Below are positions 31,575 through 40,725 of a DNA stretch of 64,000 bases, piece after piece. Source of the DNA: Bacteroidota bacterium (lineage in GTDB: Bacteria > Bacteroidota > Bacteroidia > Flavobacteriales_F > PHOS-HE28); contig JAEZAU010000233.1 in NCBI GenBank assembly GCA_023430325.1, positions 1 to 64,000 of the forward strand. The letters run 5' to 3'. Under the pieces are notes generated by a model. It did no database searches. It was not told where the DNA came from and saw nothing but the letters and a program-made list of their open reading frames with translations. Each line of letters begins with the position of its first letter. The first letter of the stretch is position 1. A program made the translations under genes and the position numbers.

Positions 31575-32582
31575 TCAGATCCGGACATTCATCACAAGAA
31601 CACTTCCGGCCATATGGGGAAAGAGGGCCATATCGATCGGGGCTTGTGCTCTGCGTATGAGATCGAGCATTCCCAATGAAAGTTCATGGGACCGATCGCG
31701 CCCCATCAATACTTTGCGATACTCCGTCTGTTTCTCTCCCTCCGTACGAACATCAGCCGACTTGATCGCCTCATACATCCGATCCGCCCGTTCAGATGCG
31801 AAGGGAAGCGCCATTTGAATGGTCCACTCCGTGAGATCGTGGGTGAGAACGATCAATGGTGTACCGGTCTGACCAAGGGTATCACTAAGGGCTTCAAGTG
31901 CATTAAGGAAAGCATTGGCATGACGTTCGGCGTCCACCTCATGGGTCACCATGGAATGAAGTACGCTTTGAATTGTAGGGCTCAGCTCTCCATGATAGGC
32001 CAATATGCAACCAGGTGCCCGTTCGTTCATTGGTCTACTCCCTTTGGGATCGACGCTTTTTCCCACGAAAAGGTCAAGCTTGAACAATGGAACATCACCT
32101 GTTCCATTTTCAAAAATGTATTTGATCCCATTAGCGGATCTACGGGCCATCTCAATAAGGCCAAGGCCGGCTCCTCCCCGCTGGGATGTGCTCTCTCCCT
32201 GCAACCTGCGAAGGAACATTTCCTTCAACTGCTTCAGATCGTTATTGCGATCGATACCGGCAAGCATCTCCTTGAAGATCTGAACCTCCTCATTACGGAC
32301 AGGGTTCGAAGCGGAGATCAGGTATCCACCAGGTACACTCTTCAACTGCAGGGATCGCCCTTCTTCCTGCGGAGCACTGTGGCGGATGATGTTCTGGTAT
32401 GCTTCCACCAGGATGAACGCAAGCCTTCTGGCCGTTGGGCCATCATCATGCAAAGCGGTAAGCGCCTCTGCAAGAGAGATGAGCAGTGCCGAGTGATCCT
32501 CTGGAAAGCGGCCTCCATAGTAGAAACCGGCCCTGTGGCGTGCCAGATCTTCGAACAACTGACGTACGCCCGCGAGGTCCAT
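31575..32582 (-). CDS. SiaB-family protein kinase (DUF6272)
   Basis: 335 codons from the ATG at 32582 (MDLAGVRQLFEDLARHRAG); a longer version would overlap the upstream gene. The N-terminal HATPase-like kinase domain has LAFILVEAYQNIIRHSAPQE and AGLGLIEMARRSANGIKY. The C-terminal half contains GCILAYHGELSPTIQSVLHS and a final IDMALFPHMAGSVLVMNVRI. In Pseudomonas, SiaB phosphorylates the SiaC partner in a switch with the phosphatase SiaA that controls aggregation and c-di-GMP signalling. Here no siaA or siaC neighbour is present, so the partner is unknown. A TTAATTTG box lies 10 bases before the ATG. Confidence 0.8.
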   Translation of the reverse strand: MDLAGVRQLFEDLARHRAGFYYGGRFPEDHSALLISLAEALTALHDDGPTARRLAFILVEAYQNIIRHSAPQEEGRSLQLKSVPGGYLISASNPVRNEEVQIFKEMLAGIDRNNDLKQLKEMFLRRLQGESTSQRGGAGLGLIEMARRSANGIKYIFENGTGDVPLFKLDLFVGKSVDPKGSRPMNERAPGCILAYHGELSPTIQSVLHSMVTHEVDAERHANAFLNALEALSDTLGQTGTPLIVLTHDLTEWTIQMALPFASERADRMYEAIKSADVRTEGEKQTEYRKVLMGRDRSHELSLGMLDLIRRAQAPIDMALFPHMAGSVLVMNVRI

Positions 32583-32619
32583 GCAGGCCACCAAATTAAT
32601 TACTGACGCCCAGTACGCT

Positions 32620-34254
32620 TCAGTTGGCCACCGGTGAAAGTTTGATCGCCCGGGTCTGCGCATGGTGAACATGGCTGAAGATCATGATCCCACTGATCCA
32701 TCGCGCACCGACGGATGCATACCCGTTGCTATCAGCCATGCCCCCTGCAACGCGGCGACCGGAGAGATCCAGCAGTTCCCAGGGTGTTCCTGCATCCACG
32801 GGACCAATGGTGTAAAGATCACCGATGGATCTCACGGTGATATTTACAGGACGTACGTCAAGATGGACCAGACCGGCCTGGCTGGTGTGCTGATCTTCAA
32901 TACGCATAAGGCGATAGATGTTCGCGCCCAGGAGGGGAGCTCGATCTCTATGGACCACAGGACCCAAGATGCCGGCATCGAATTCCTCCAGCACTTCGAA
33001 AGGCTCAACACCATCCGATCGTTCCAGCCGGTATTCGGCGACCTCTTCCGCATTCCACCGAAGTACTACATCGCCATCCAACACTTCACCGGTGAGATCC
33101 GTGGTGGGCATATTGAGCGGAATACAACCCACAGCAGTGATCACGGAATTCGCCGAGTTGGAAACCGGACACACCTGATCGGAGGTCTGCAGAACGATAT
33201 TGAGCGGATAGGACACGTTCTGTGGAGACCAGCAGAAGGTCGCAGTGGCGGGATTGTTCCCGTTCACCAGGAGGGTTGAACCGGGCATCTGCGCGAGTGC
33301 ATTGGTCCAAACGGCGATGTCGGAACTGGGGTCATTATCGGTGAAGAGGATGTCCACACAGAATGGAACGCCCTCGCAGATCGATATCTGGTTGCTTCCG
33401 GTGATGTAGCTCCCTTGGGCATTGCTCAAGCCGGCAAAGGTGGGCGCAGCACCATCACAGGAAGGTACAATGAACATCATGTCATACATCACTCTACCGA
33501 TAATTTCACCGGATGGTTTGTAAGATGTCACTTGAAGTACTACTGTGTAATAACCGCCGATGGTCGGGGTGAAAGTGATCTGCCCGGTATTGCTGTTCAG
33601 TGTGATCCCCGGTATGGGCAAATTACCTGTATAACCCGAATTATAATTCACAGGTGTAGGTGTCGGCGTGGCGTACTGGGCACTGATCAAGGAATAATTC
33701 AATGCATGCCCATCGGGATCGACCACTCCGGCATTATAGGACATGGGGCTGTTCACGCATACGAAGGGTACTCCGGCGGTCGAGAACACGGGGGAATTAT
33801 CACAAAAGCCTCCCGTGTTGTTCAAGGTCGCATTCACGTACATTCCTTGATCGCTCGGCATGTTGACCATGGAATTACGGCAGCAATTGTTCCAATGGAT
33901 ATTCCAAAAATTACAGGGTGAGAGGTAGGTCTGCACCTCAAAGCGATGGTATTTGAAACCCGGCAAAGTACCTCCACTACACGTTGTGTTGTTCACCTGC
34001 TGGGGGCAGACCGGCGAATGATCCACTGTGAGCACAGGCAAAAGATTGGTGATGCTGAAAGTGGTACCGCATGAACTGGTGAAGTTCAAAGTCTGAGGGA
34101 TCATCGGCTGCCCGGCGCAATCCAGGTAGAGTTCCAGGATGACCTTGTAATTATTGCTCCCAAGGCACTGATAGGTGATGGAACCGCCGGAAAAATGTTC
34201 AGACCTGGCCGTGAAGGCAAGAAGGATGAATATGAACGATGACCAACGCGCCAT
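32620..34254 (-). CDS. Secreted protein with cysteine-rich N-terminus and degenerate T9SS tail
   Basis: 544 codons with a signal peptide (MARWSSFIFILLAFTARSEH). The N-terminal region is Cys- and aromatic-rich (GGSITYQCLGSNNYKVILEL, FWNIHWNNCCRNSMVNMP), as in many Bacteroidota gliding-motility-associated exoproteins. A cadherin/PKD-like middle follows (YNAGVVDPDGHALNYSLISA). The C-terminus (WELLDLSGRRVAGGMADSNG to IKLSPVAN) keeps the DlsGR motif of type A T9SS sorting domains, but lacks the usual YPNP lead and has SHVHHAQ in place of the ordinary GvY strand. It is probably a cell-surface or adhesion protein. It lies 37 bases upstream of the SiaB-family gene on the same strand. Confidence 0.8.
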   Translation of the reverse strand: MARWSSFIFILLAFTARSEHFSGGSITYQCLGSNNYKVILELYLDCAGQPMIPQTLNFTSSCGTTFSITNLLPVLTVDHSPVCPQQVNNTTCSGGTLPGFKYHRFEVQTYLSPCNFWNIHWNNCCRNSMVNMPSDQGMYVNATLNNTGGFCDNSPVFSTAGVPFVCVNSPMSYNAGVVDPDGHALNYSLISAQYATPTPTPVNYNSGYTGNLPIPGITLNSNTGQITFTPTIGGYYTVVLQVTSYKPSGEIIGRVMYDMMFIVPSCDGAAPTFAGLSNAQGSYITGSNQISICEGVPFCVDILFTDNDPSSDIAVWTNALAQMPGSTLLVNGNNPATATFCWSPQNVSYPLNIVLQTSDQVCPVSNSANSVITAVGCIPLNMPTTDLTGEVLDGDVVLRWNAEEVAEYRLERSDGVEPFEVLEEFDAGILGPVVHRDRAPLLGANIYRLMRIEDQHTSQAGLVHLDVRPVNITVRSIGDLYTIGPVDAGTPWELLDLSGRRVAGGMADSNGYASVGARWISGIMIFSHVHHAQTRAIKLSPVAN

Positions 34255-34427
34255 TGTCTATCATCCTTGGGATCGGCTTTGCGATCGACTTGAAATTGAA
34301 AAGTAAAGATAGGGTCGAAAGTTGTTGCCAGCCAATATTTCATGGAACATGAAGATCACGTGAATGCTCCTGGGTCGGATCAAAGACGTGGGTCAGCTTC
34401 GGCAATGGCCGATCATAAAGCAAAGGC

Positions 34428-34435
34428 TAACTTCG
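34428..34435 (+). promoter_or_regulatory. TAACTTCG box 4 bases before polA start
   Basis: A match to TAnnTTTG with one T-to-C change is separated from the polA ATG by CAGA. It has the same box-to-start spacing as at least five other genes in the window. Confidence 0.4.
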
Positions 34436-34439
34436 CAGA

Positions 34440-37337
34440 ATGGCCGAAAATGAGGGTGGCATCACCGCCGAAGCCACAGCTGACGTGGCATTGCAGTCAG
34501 AAGCAACACCGATATCCCCCGCTGTGGACAAGCGGCTTTTCCTGCTTGATGCATATGCCCTGATCTACCGCGCGTACTTCAGCTTCATAAAAGCACCGCG
34601 GGTCAACAGCAACAGGCTCAATACCAGTGCGGCCTTCGGCTTCACGCTGGCCCTGCTCGATCTGATCAAGCGCGAGAAGCCTACCCACATGGCGGTGGTC
34701 TTCGATTGTGCTGGACCTACGGATCGGCACAGTGCTCTGGTGGAATACAAGGCGAACCGTCAGGAGATGCCTGATGACATCCGCAGCAACCTTCCTTACA
34801 TCCGCCGCATAGTCGAGGCCTTCAAGATCCCGATCCTCGAATGTGAAGGATATGAAGCGGATGATGTGATCGGTACTCTTGCGAAAAAGGCCGAGAAAGA
34901 GAGTTACATTACTTACATGGTGACGCCCGATAAGGATTTCGGGCAACTCGTCTCCGACAAGGTCCTGATCTATAAACCCGGCCGCCAGGGATCACCACCC
35001 GAAGTGCTTGGCGTAAAGGAAGTCTGCGATCGCTGGGGGCTTGAACGGCCTGAGCAGGTGGCCGACATTCTCGGATTGATGGGCGATTCCGTGGATAATA
35101 TTCCAGGCATCCCCGGGATCGGCGAAAAGACGGCGATAAAGCTGGTGCAACAGTTCGGAAGCCTGGAAGAAGTGATCGCAAAGGCCGATCAATTGAAAGG
35201 CAAGCAACAGGAGAACGTGAAGCAATTCGCGGTACAAGGCATCCTTTCCAAGCAATTAGCCACCATACTGATCGATGCACCCGTTGAACTGGACCATGAT
35301 TCCCTGTTGCTGGAGCCCCCCGATAAGGAAAAAGTGCTGGAGGTCTTCAGTGAACTGGAATTCCGCCAGCTTACGCGCACCGTCCTTGGTGAAGATGCCG
35401 CAGTACTTGGCAATGCGGCCATGCCGGCGGAAGCAGCGCCAAAGCGAAAGACCACCAACACATCGGATCAGATCGACCTTTTCGGCGATGATACTGAAGC
35501 ACCGGAGATCAAGGCCGTCGATCTGGCTACGATCCATACAGTACAGCATGAATACAGGATCCTGCGAACGGCTGAAGAGCACCAGCAACTCGCGGATCTA
35601 CTGGCCCGGCAAAGTTGTTTCTGTTTCGACACGGAGACCGATGACCTGGACCTGCGCCGCTCTTCGACCGTAGGCCTGTCATTCTCCTTCAAGCCGCATC
35701 AGGCCTATTACATTCCAGTTCCTGCGGAGAAGGAGGAAGCCCAGGTCATCGTGGACCGATTCCGATCGGTGTTCGAAGATCCATCCATCCAGAAAGTCGC
35801 CCAGAACCTGAAGTACGATCTGCTTGTTCTGCTGAAACACGGCATTCGGGTTCAAGGTCACTTGCACGATACCATGATCGCGCATTATCTGCTTCAACCG
35901 GAATTGCGCCATAACATGGACTACATGTCGGAAACAGTGCTGAAATACCGGCCGATCCCGATCACCGAACTGATCGGCACCAATGTGCGCACTCAGAGAT
36001 CGCTGAGGGATCTGCCGATGGAACAAGTGGCGGATTACGCTGCGGAAGATGCTGATGTGACCTGGCAATTGCATGAGAAATTCCAGCCCCGTTTGAAGGA
36101 TGATGGGTTGAAGCGACTGTATGAAGAGGTGGAGATGCCGCTCGTTCGTGTGCTTACGGACATGGAAGAGGAAGGGATCCGGTTGGATGTGCCTGCCATG
36201 AAAGCCTTCAGCGAAGAATTGGCGCAGGATATATCGTCACTGGAAAAACAGATCCATGATCATTGCTGCGCGCAGTTCAACATTGATTCACCCAAGCAAT
36301 TGGGCGACATCCTTTTTGAGACGCTCAAGATCTCGGAGAAACCCAAAAAGACACGAACAGGTCAATACCAGACGAGTGAAGATGTTCTGACGGAGCTGGC
36401 CGATGCACATCCGGTGATCCCATTGATCCTGGACTATCGCAGCCTGCGCAAATTGAAAGGCACTTACGTGGATCCACTTCCGACAATGGTCGACAAGCGT
36501 ACAGGCCGCATACATACTCATTACCGCCAGGCGGTCGCTGCGACTGGCCGTTTGAGCAGCGAGGATCCGAACCTGCAGAACATCCCAATCCGCACCGAAA
36601 AAGGCCGCGAGATCCGCAAGGCATTCGTACCCCGGGATGAGAACCATCTGCTATTAAGCGCAGATTACAGCCAGATCGAGCTTCGCGTCATTGCCCATAT
36701 GAGCGGAGATGAGGGCCTGCAGGAAGCATTCGGCCAGGGCATGGACATCCATGCGGCCACAGCGGCCAAGGTGTTCAAGGTGGATGCATCCGAAGTGGAT
36801 CGCGCCCAACGCAGCAAGGCCAAGGCAGTGAACTTCGGTATCGCTTATGGCCAGGGGGCTTTCGGTCTCAGCCAGGTGCTGAAGATCCCACGCTCAGAAG
36901 CCAAACAGATCATCGACGACTATTTCGCTCAATTCCCCGGTGTGCGCAGATATATGGAAACACAGATCGGCTTTGCGCGCACACATGGATATGTGAAGAC
37001 TATGCTCGATCGGCGCCGCTACCTCCCCGACATCAATTCAGCTAATGCGACCGTACGGGCTTCCGCTGAACGCGTGGCGATCAATGCGCCCATGCAGGGA
37101 ACGGCAGCAGATATCATCAAGCTGGCCATGGTGAGGATACATGAGCAAATGACACGTGAAAAGCTGAAGAGCAAGCTTTTGCTGCAAGTGCATGACGAAT
37201 TGGTCTTCGATGTGGAACTTTCAGAAGCGGATCACGTAAAGACCTTGGTAAGGGAGCATATGGAGAATGCCCTGCCATTGGATGTACCGCTCGTTGTTGA
37301 CATGCAGTTGGGGAAAAACTGGCTGGAAGCACACTGA
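34440..37337 (+). CDS. polA: DNA polymerase I
   Basis: 965 codons, full length. The 5'-3' exonuclease domain covers residues 30-300 (LFLLDAYALIYRAYFSFIK). The proofreading exonuclease, near 375-570, keeps its acidic residues (FCFDTETDDLD; HDTMIAHYLL; YAAEDADVTW), so it is predicted to be active. The polymerase domain has motif A LSADYSQIELRVIAHMSG (about 742), motif B RSKAKAVNFGIAYGQGA and motif C LQVHDELVFDV (about 918). It fills gaps in repair and Okazaki fragment processing. The first 28 residues are a poorly conserved extension. It stands alone on the plus strand after a 185-base intergenic region, and two exported proteins follow within 50 bases. Confidence 0.97.
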   Translation: MAENEGGITAEATADVALQSEATPISPAVDKRLFLLDAYALIYRAYFSFIKAPRVNSNRLNTSAAFGFTLALLDLIKREKPTHMAVVFDCAGPTDRHSALVEYKANRQEMPDDIRSNLPYIRRIVEAFKIPILECEGYEADDVIGTLAKKAEKESYITYMVTPDKDFGQLVSDKVLIYKPGRQGSPPEVLGVKEVCDRWGLERPEQVADILGLMGDSVDNIPGIPGIGEKTAIKLVQQFGSLEEVIAKADQLKGKQQENVKQFAVQGILSKQLATILIDAPVELDHDSLLLEPPDKEKVLEVFSELEFRQLTRTVLGEDAAVLGNAAMPAEAAPKRKTTNTSDQIDLFGDDTEAPEIKAVDLATIHTVQHEYRILRTAEEHQQLADLLARQSCFCFDTETDDLDLRRSSTVGLSFSFKPHQAYYIPVPAEKEEAQVIVDRFRSVFEDPSIQKVAQNLKYDLLVLLKHGIRVQGHLHDTMIAHYLLQPELRHNMDYMSETVLKYRPIPITELIGTNVRTQRSLRDLPMEQVADYAAEDADVTWQLHEKFQPRLKDDGLKRLYEEVEMPLVRVLTDMEEEGIRLDVPAMKAFSEELAQDISSLEKQIHDHCCAQFNIDSPKQLGDILFETLKISEKPKKTRTGQYQTSEDVLTELADAHPVIPLILDYRSLRKLKGTYVDPLPTMVDKRTGRIHTHYRQAVAATGRLSSEDPNLQNIPIRTEKGREIRKAFVPRDENHLLLSADYSQIELRVIAHMSGDEGLQEAFGQGMDIHAATAAKVFKVDASEVDRAQRSKAKAVNFGIAYGQGAFGLSQVLKIPRSEAKQIIDDYFAQFPGVRRYMETQIGFARTHGYVKTMLDRRRYLPDINSANATVRASAERVAINAPMQGTAADIIKLAMVRIHEQMTREKLKSKLLLQVHDELVFDVELSEADHVKTLVREHMENALPLDVPLVVDMQLGKNWLEAH

Positions 37338-37383
37338 CGGTCCAGCGGCAGGGGTGGACCTTTACACCACTCCCGATCCGAAA

Positions 37384-38274
37384 ATGACCGTGATCCCTTT
37401 CAACCACTTGCTCCTGCTTCTCGCAGTGGCCCTGCTAACTTCCTGTGGTGGCACGCAACCGCAACAGGAGCCTCTGATCGTGGATCAGCAGGACACGATC
37501 GTGCAGAATACGCGGCTGCAGAAGACCAGGAAGATCTTCTACAACATTCCATCGCCGATGGAGACCGCCGCGCTGCTGAAAAAAGCGGGAGCCAAATACA
37601 ACAACAAGATCCTTAATGATGTAAAGACCGTGGATCGGTACACGGCCGCCAGCAGCCAGGCGCTCAATCTTGGCGTTTATGGTGCAGACCTGAGCTATGC
37701 CAGCGTATTCAACCAGACGCAGGAAAGCATGTTCTACACGGCTGCAACGCAGAAGCTGGCCGACCGGCTGGGGCTCACGAACGCCTTCGACCAGAATACG
37801 CTGGACCGGATGGAGAAGAACATGAACGATCGGGACTCCCTGCTGAACATCATCAGCGAGACCTATTGGAACATGGATGCCTACCTCAAGGAGAACGATC
37901 GGGCGGATATCAGCGCGCTCATGATCGCCGGCGGATGGATCGAAGGTCTCTATATCGCGACACAGGTGGCAGGCACCAACAGCTCCCCGGAGCTACTCCA
38001 ACGCATCGCGGAACAAAAACTATCCCTGAAAGATCTCATCGCATTGATCGACACGTACACTTCTGACGATGCGACATTGAAGACGACGCGCGCCGATCTG
38101 ATCTCCCTGCTGGATCTTTTCGCCAACGTACAGCCCGGCAGTAGCGGGAATATGACCCAGGAGAACGGTGTAACAGTGATCGGCGGTGGAGGTACGGCCG
38201 CCACCATGACCAGGGAGCAGTTTGCACCCATTGCGGCACGCACCGCAGAGATCCGCAACAAGATCATTAATTGA
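37384..38274 (+). CDS. Conserved helical lipoprotein of Bacteroidota
   Basis: 296 codons from the ATG at 37384; the open frame upstream runs antisense-like through the polA end. The lipoprotein signal is MTVIPFNHLLLLLAVALLTS followed by Cys. The mature part is mostly helical: SPMETAALLKKAGAKYNNKI, AASSQALNLGVYGADLSYAS, SMFYTAATQKLADRLGLTNA and ISALMIAGGWIEGLYIATQ. I recognise this as a conserved Bacteroidota family with no known function. It is probably anchored in the outer or inner membrane facing the periplasm. It follows polA by 46 bases and precedes another exported protein by 5 bases. Confidence 0.8.
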   Translation: MTVIPFNHLLLLLAVALLTSCGGTQPQQEPLIVDQQDTIVQNTRLQKTRKIFYNIPSPMETAALLKKAGAKYNNKILNDVKTVDRYTAASSQALNLGVYGADLSYASVFNQTQESMFYTAATQKLADRLGLTNAFDQNTLDRMEKNMNDRDSLLNIISETYWNMDAYLKENDRADISALMIAGGWIEGLYIATQVAGTNSSPELLQRIAEQKLSLKDLIALIDTYTSDDATLKTTRADLISLLDLFANVQPGSSGNMTQENGVTVIGGGGTAATMTREQFAPIAARTAEIRNKIIN

Positions 38275-38279
38275 CAGGC

Positions 38280-38720
38280 ATGCAGATGCAACGTTCCATA
38301 GCCGCAAAGCTCATCCTCCCGTTCCTGCTCATGCTGGTGACAGCGGGCGTGCATGCACAATGCCGGAGCTTCGCGAAGAACAAATGCGTTCCGCAACTGG
38401 CGCCGTACAAGTTCAACGAATCATTCAATGCCGCACAACTCTCCCCCGGCGATGAAGCTGAGGTGAACCTTACGTTCTATAGCGGCCAGGAGTACCGCGT
38501 CCTGGTGTGCTCCCACCCCATCCTGGGTCCGGTGAATTGGAAACTCGTGGACCAGAACAACAAGGCGGTCTTTGAAAGCCTCGCCACCGAACCCAAGGAT
38601 TTCTTCGATCTGAAGGCCGCAAGTACCACGCAGATGAAGGTGGTGGTGTGGGTGCCTGAGAAAGAGACCACCATGATGCACGTAGGTTGCGTGGGCATCC
38701 TCGTGGGCTTCAAGGAGTGA
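38280..38720 (+). CDS. Small secreted protein with two C-terminal Cys
   Basis: 146 codons from the ATG at 38280. The signal peptide is MQMQRSIAAKLILPFLLMLV, with cleavage near AGVHAQ. The mature domain is beta-rich: LSPGDEAEVNLTFYSGQEYR, LVCSHPILGPVNWKLVDQNN and TTQMKVVVWVPEKETTMMH, ending GCVGILVGFKE. It has four cysteines (CRS, KCV, VCS, GCV) that may form disulfides. No family is identified; it is likely a periplasmic beta-sandwich. It is 5 bases downstream of the lipoprotein, so they are co-transcribed. A terminator follows at 38740. Confidence 0.75.
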   Translation: MQMQRSIAAKLILPFLLMLVTAGVHAQCRSFAKNKCVPQLAPYKFNESFNAAQLSPGDEAEVNLTFYSGQEYRVLVCSHPILGPVNWKLVDQNNKAVFESLATEPKDFFDLKAASTTQMKVVVWVPEKETTMMHVGCVGILVGFKE

Positions 38721-38739
38721 ACCGATCCGTCATTTTGTG

Positions 38740-38763
38740 AAAGGTCCTTTATCAGGACCTTTT
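38740..38763 (+). terminator. Hairpin terminator with T-run
   Basis: AAAGGTCC and GGACCTTT pair around a TTTATCA loop, followed by further T residues. It ends the polA-proximal run and lies directly before the aminotransferase promoter region. Confidence 0.9.
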
Positions 38764-38785
38764 TCATTCCATTACTTTCCGTGAA

Positions 38786-38793
38786 TAGCTTCG
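38786..38793 (+). promoter_or_regulatory. TAGCTTCG box 4 bases before aminotransferase
   Basis: A one-mismatch version of TAnnTTTG is separated from the ATG at 38798 by GCTC. Confidence 0.4.
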
Positions 38794-38797
38794 GCTC

Positions 38798-39961
38798 ATG
38801 GATCATCGACTGGCAGAGCGTTCCGCCCAGGACAAATTGCCGCATGTAGGGACCACCATCTTTTCCGTGATGAGTGCGCTGGCCACAGAGACCGGCGCCA
38901 TCAACCTGTCGCAGGGCTTTCCTGACTTCCCGCTGGATCGGAAACTTATCGATCTGGTACATGAAGCAATGGTCCGGGGTCACGACCAATATGCACCGAT
39001 GCCAGGTCTGCAGGCGTTGCGTGAAGCGATCTCTCGTAAAGTGGCCAGGACCCGTGGCGTCAAGATCGACCCTGACTCCGAGATCACGGTAACAGCCGGT
39101 GGAACACAGGCGATCTTTACTGCACTTGCAGTTACCGTACACAAGGGTGATGAAGTGATCATCCTCGATCCGGCATACGATTGTTATGCGCCAACGGTTG
39201 AACTTTTCGGAGGAATTCCGGTCCACGTACCGCTCGATCGGGACATGAAGCTCGATACACAACGCCTGGAAGCGGCTATTACACCCATAACGCGTGTGCT
39301 GATGATCAACACTCCGCACAATCCCGGTGGTCGCATCTTGCGTGATACTGACATGCACGATATCGAACGGATGCTACGCGATACGGACATCATGCTGATC
39401 AGCGATGAAGTCTACGAGCACATCATCTTCGATGGTGAAGAACATCGATCGGCCATGCTCTATCCAGGTCTTAAGGAACGGGCATTCATCATCTACAGTT
39501 TCGGCAAGACGTTCCATGCCACCGGCTGGAAACTAGGATATGCAGTGGCACCTGCCGGTCTGATGAAGCTATTCCGGAAAGTTCATCAATTCAATGTTTT
39601 CAGTGTGAACACTCCTATGCAACATGCGCTCGCGAAATACCTTGAAGATCCTTCACCGTATGAACAGCTTTCCTCATTCTATCAATTGAAACGGGATCAT
39701 TTTCTCCGCGGCCTGAAGACATCGCGCTTCAGACCACTTCCTTGTGAGGGTTCCTATTTCATGGTGGCCGACTATTCTTCCATCAGTGATCTTGATGATC
39801 TTTCATTTGCGCGATGGATGGCTCACGAGCATAAGGTGGCGGCCATACCGCTCTCACCTTTCTATAAGGTGCCGCCAGATGATCTGAAACTTGTAAGATT
39901 CTGTTTCGCCAAGCAGGAGAGCACGTTGAACAACGCTATGGAAAGGCTATGCGCGATCTGA
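38798..39961 (+). CDS. Class I/II aminotransferase, methionine aminotransferase type
   Basis: 387 codons. PLP-dependent fold with GTTIFSVMSALATETGAINL, ITVTAGGTQAIFTALAV, INTPHNPGGRI (substrate Asn), ISDEVYEHIIFDG (Asp/Tyr) and SFGKTFHATGWKLGYAVAP with the PLP-binding Lys. The pattern fits the kynurenine aminotransferase/YbdL group that transaminates methionine or glutamine. The next gene is an omega-amidase, and the two overlap by 13 bases. In E. coli and plants such a pair salvages methionine from its keto acid 2-oxo-4-methylthiobutyrate using glutamine. The exact substrate is inferred from context. Confidence 0.92.
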   Translation: MDHRLAERSAQDKLPHVGTTIFSVMSALATETGAINLSQGFPDFPLDRKLIDLVHEAMVRGHDQYAPMPGLQALREAISRKVARTRGVKIDPDSEITVTAGGTQAIFTALAVTVHKGDEVIILDPAYDCYAPTVELFGGIPVHVPLDRDMKLDTQRLEAAITPITRVLMINTPHNPGGRILRDTDMHDIERMLRDTDIMLISDEVYEHIIFDGEEHRSAMLYPGLKERAFIIYSFGKTFHATGWKLGYAVAPAGLMKLFRKVHQFNVFSVNTPMQHALAKYLEDPSPYEQLSSFYQLKRDHFLRGLKTSRFRPLPCEGSYFMVADYSSISDLDDLSFARWMAHEHKVAAIPLSPFYKVPPDDLKLVRFCFAKQESTLNNAMERLCAI

Positions 39962-40725
39962 GAGTAACGCTTGTGCAGACCATGTTGCATTGGGAGGATG
40001 CTTCGGCGAACCGCGATATGTTCACCGAAAAGCTGGCATCGATCGGAGCCACTGACCTTATCGTGCTTCCTGAAATGTTCAACACGGGTTTCACCATGGA
40101 AAGTGAACTCTTCGCTGAGACCATGGATGGGCCCACCGTGGAGTGGATGCGAGGGACGGCGAAGAAGCAGGGTGCGGCCATCTACGGCAGCGCGATCATC
40201 AAGGAAGGCGGCAGTTGTTACAACCGCGGGATCTTTGTCATGCCGGACGGAATGATCGTTCATTATGATAAACGACATCTCTTTCGCATGGCCGGTGAGC
40301 ACATGCACTATTCAGCCGGATGGGAGCGCGTTGTGGTGGATCTGAACGGCTGGAAGATCCTGTTACAGGTATGTTACGATCTGCGTTTTCCGGTATTCAG
40401 CCGCAACAGGAACGACTATGACCTGGTGATCTATGTGGCCAACTGGCCCGAAGCACGGCGCCACGCCTGGAGCAGCTTGTTGATCGCCCGGGCGATCGAG
40501 AATCTATCCTACTGCGTAGGTGTGAACCGCGTGGGCATGGATGGAAAAGGCATCCACTATACCGGTGATAGCGTGGTCATCGATCCCAGGGGATCGGTCA
40601 TCGGATCTTGCGGAACAGCCACGGAATGCATCATGCAGACCACGCTCTCCCATTCCGGTATTCTGGAGTACCGGAAGAAATTCCCTGCGCATCTTGATGC
40701 AGATGATCTCTCGCTGCACATCTAA
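39949..40725 (+). CDS. Omega-amidase (nitrilase superfamily)
   Basis: 258 codons. The catalytic triad is visible as Glu in IVLPEMFNTGF, Lys in YDKRHLFRMAGE and Cys in LLQVCYDLRFPVFSR. The length and motifs match YafV/NIT2-type omega-amidases, which hydrolyse 2-oxoglutaramate (formed by glutamine transaminases) to 2-oxoglutarate and ammonia. It is translationally coupled to the aminotransferase through a 13-base overlap. It is cytosolic. The stop overlaps the convergent giant adhesin gene by four bases. Confidence 0.93.
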   Translation: MRDLRVTLVQTMLHWEDASANRDMFTEKLASIGATDLIVLPEMFNTGFTMESELFAETMDGPTVEWMRGTAKKQGAAIYGSAIIKEGGSCYNRGIFVMPDGMIVHYDKRHLFRMAGEHMHYSAGWERVVVDLNGWKILLQVCYDLRFPVFSRNRNDYDLVIYVANWPEARRHAWSSLLIARAIENLSYCVGVNRVGMDGKGIHYTGDSVVIDPRGSVIGSCGTATECIMQTTLSHSGILEYRKKFPAHLDADDLSLHI

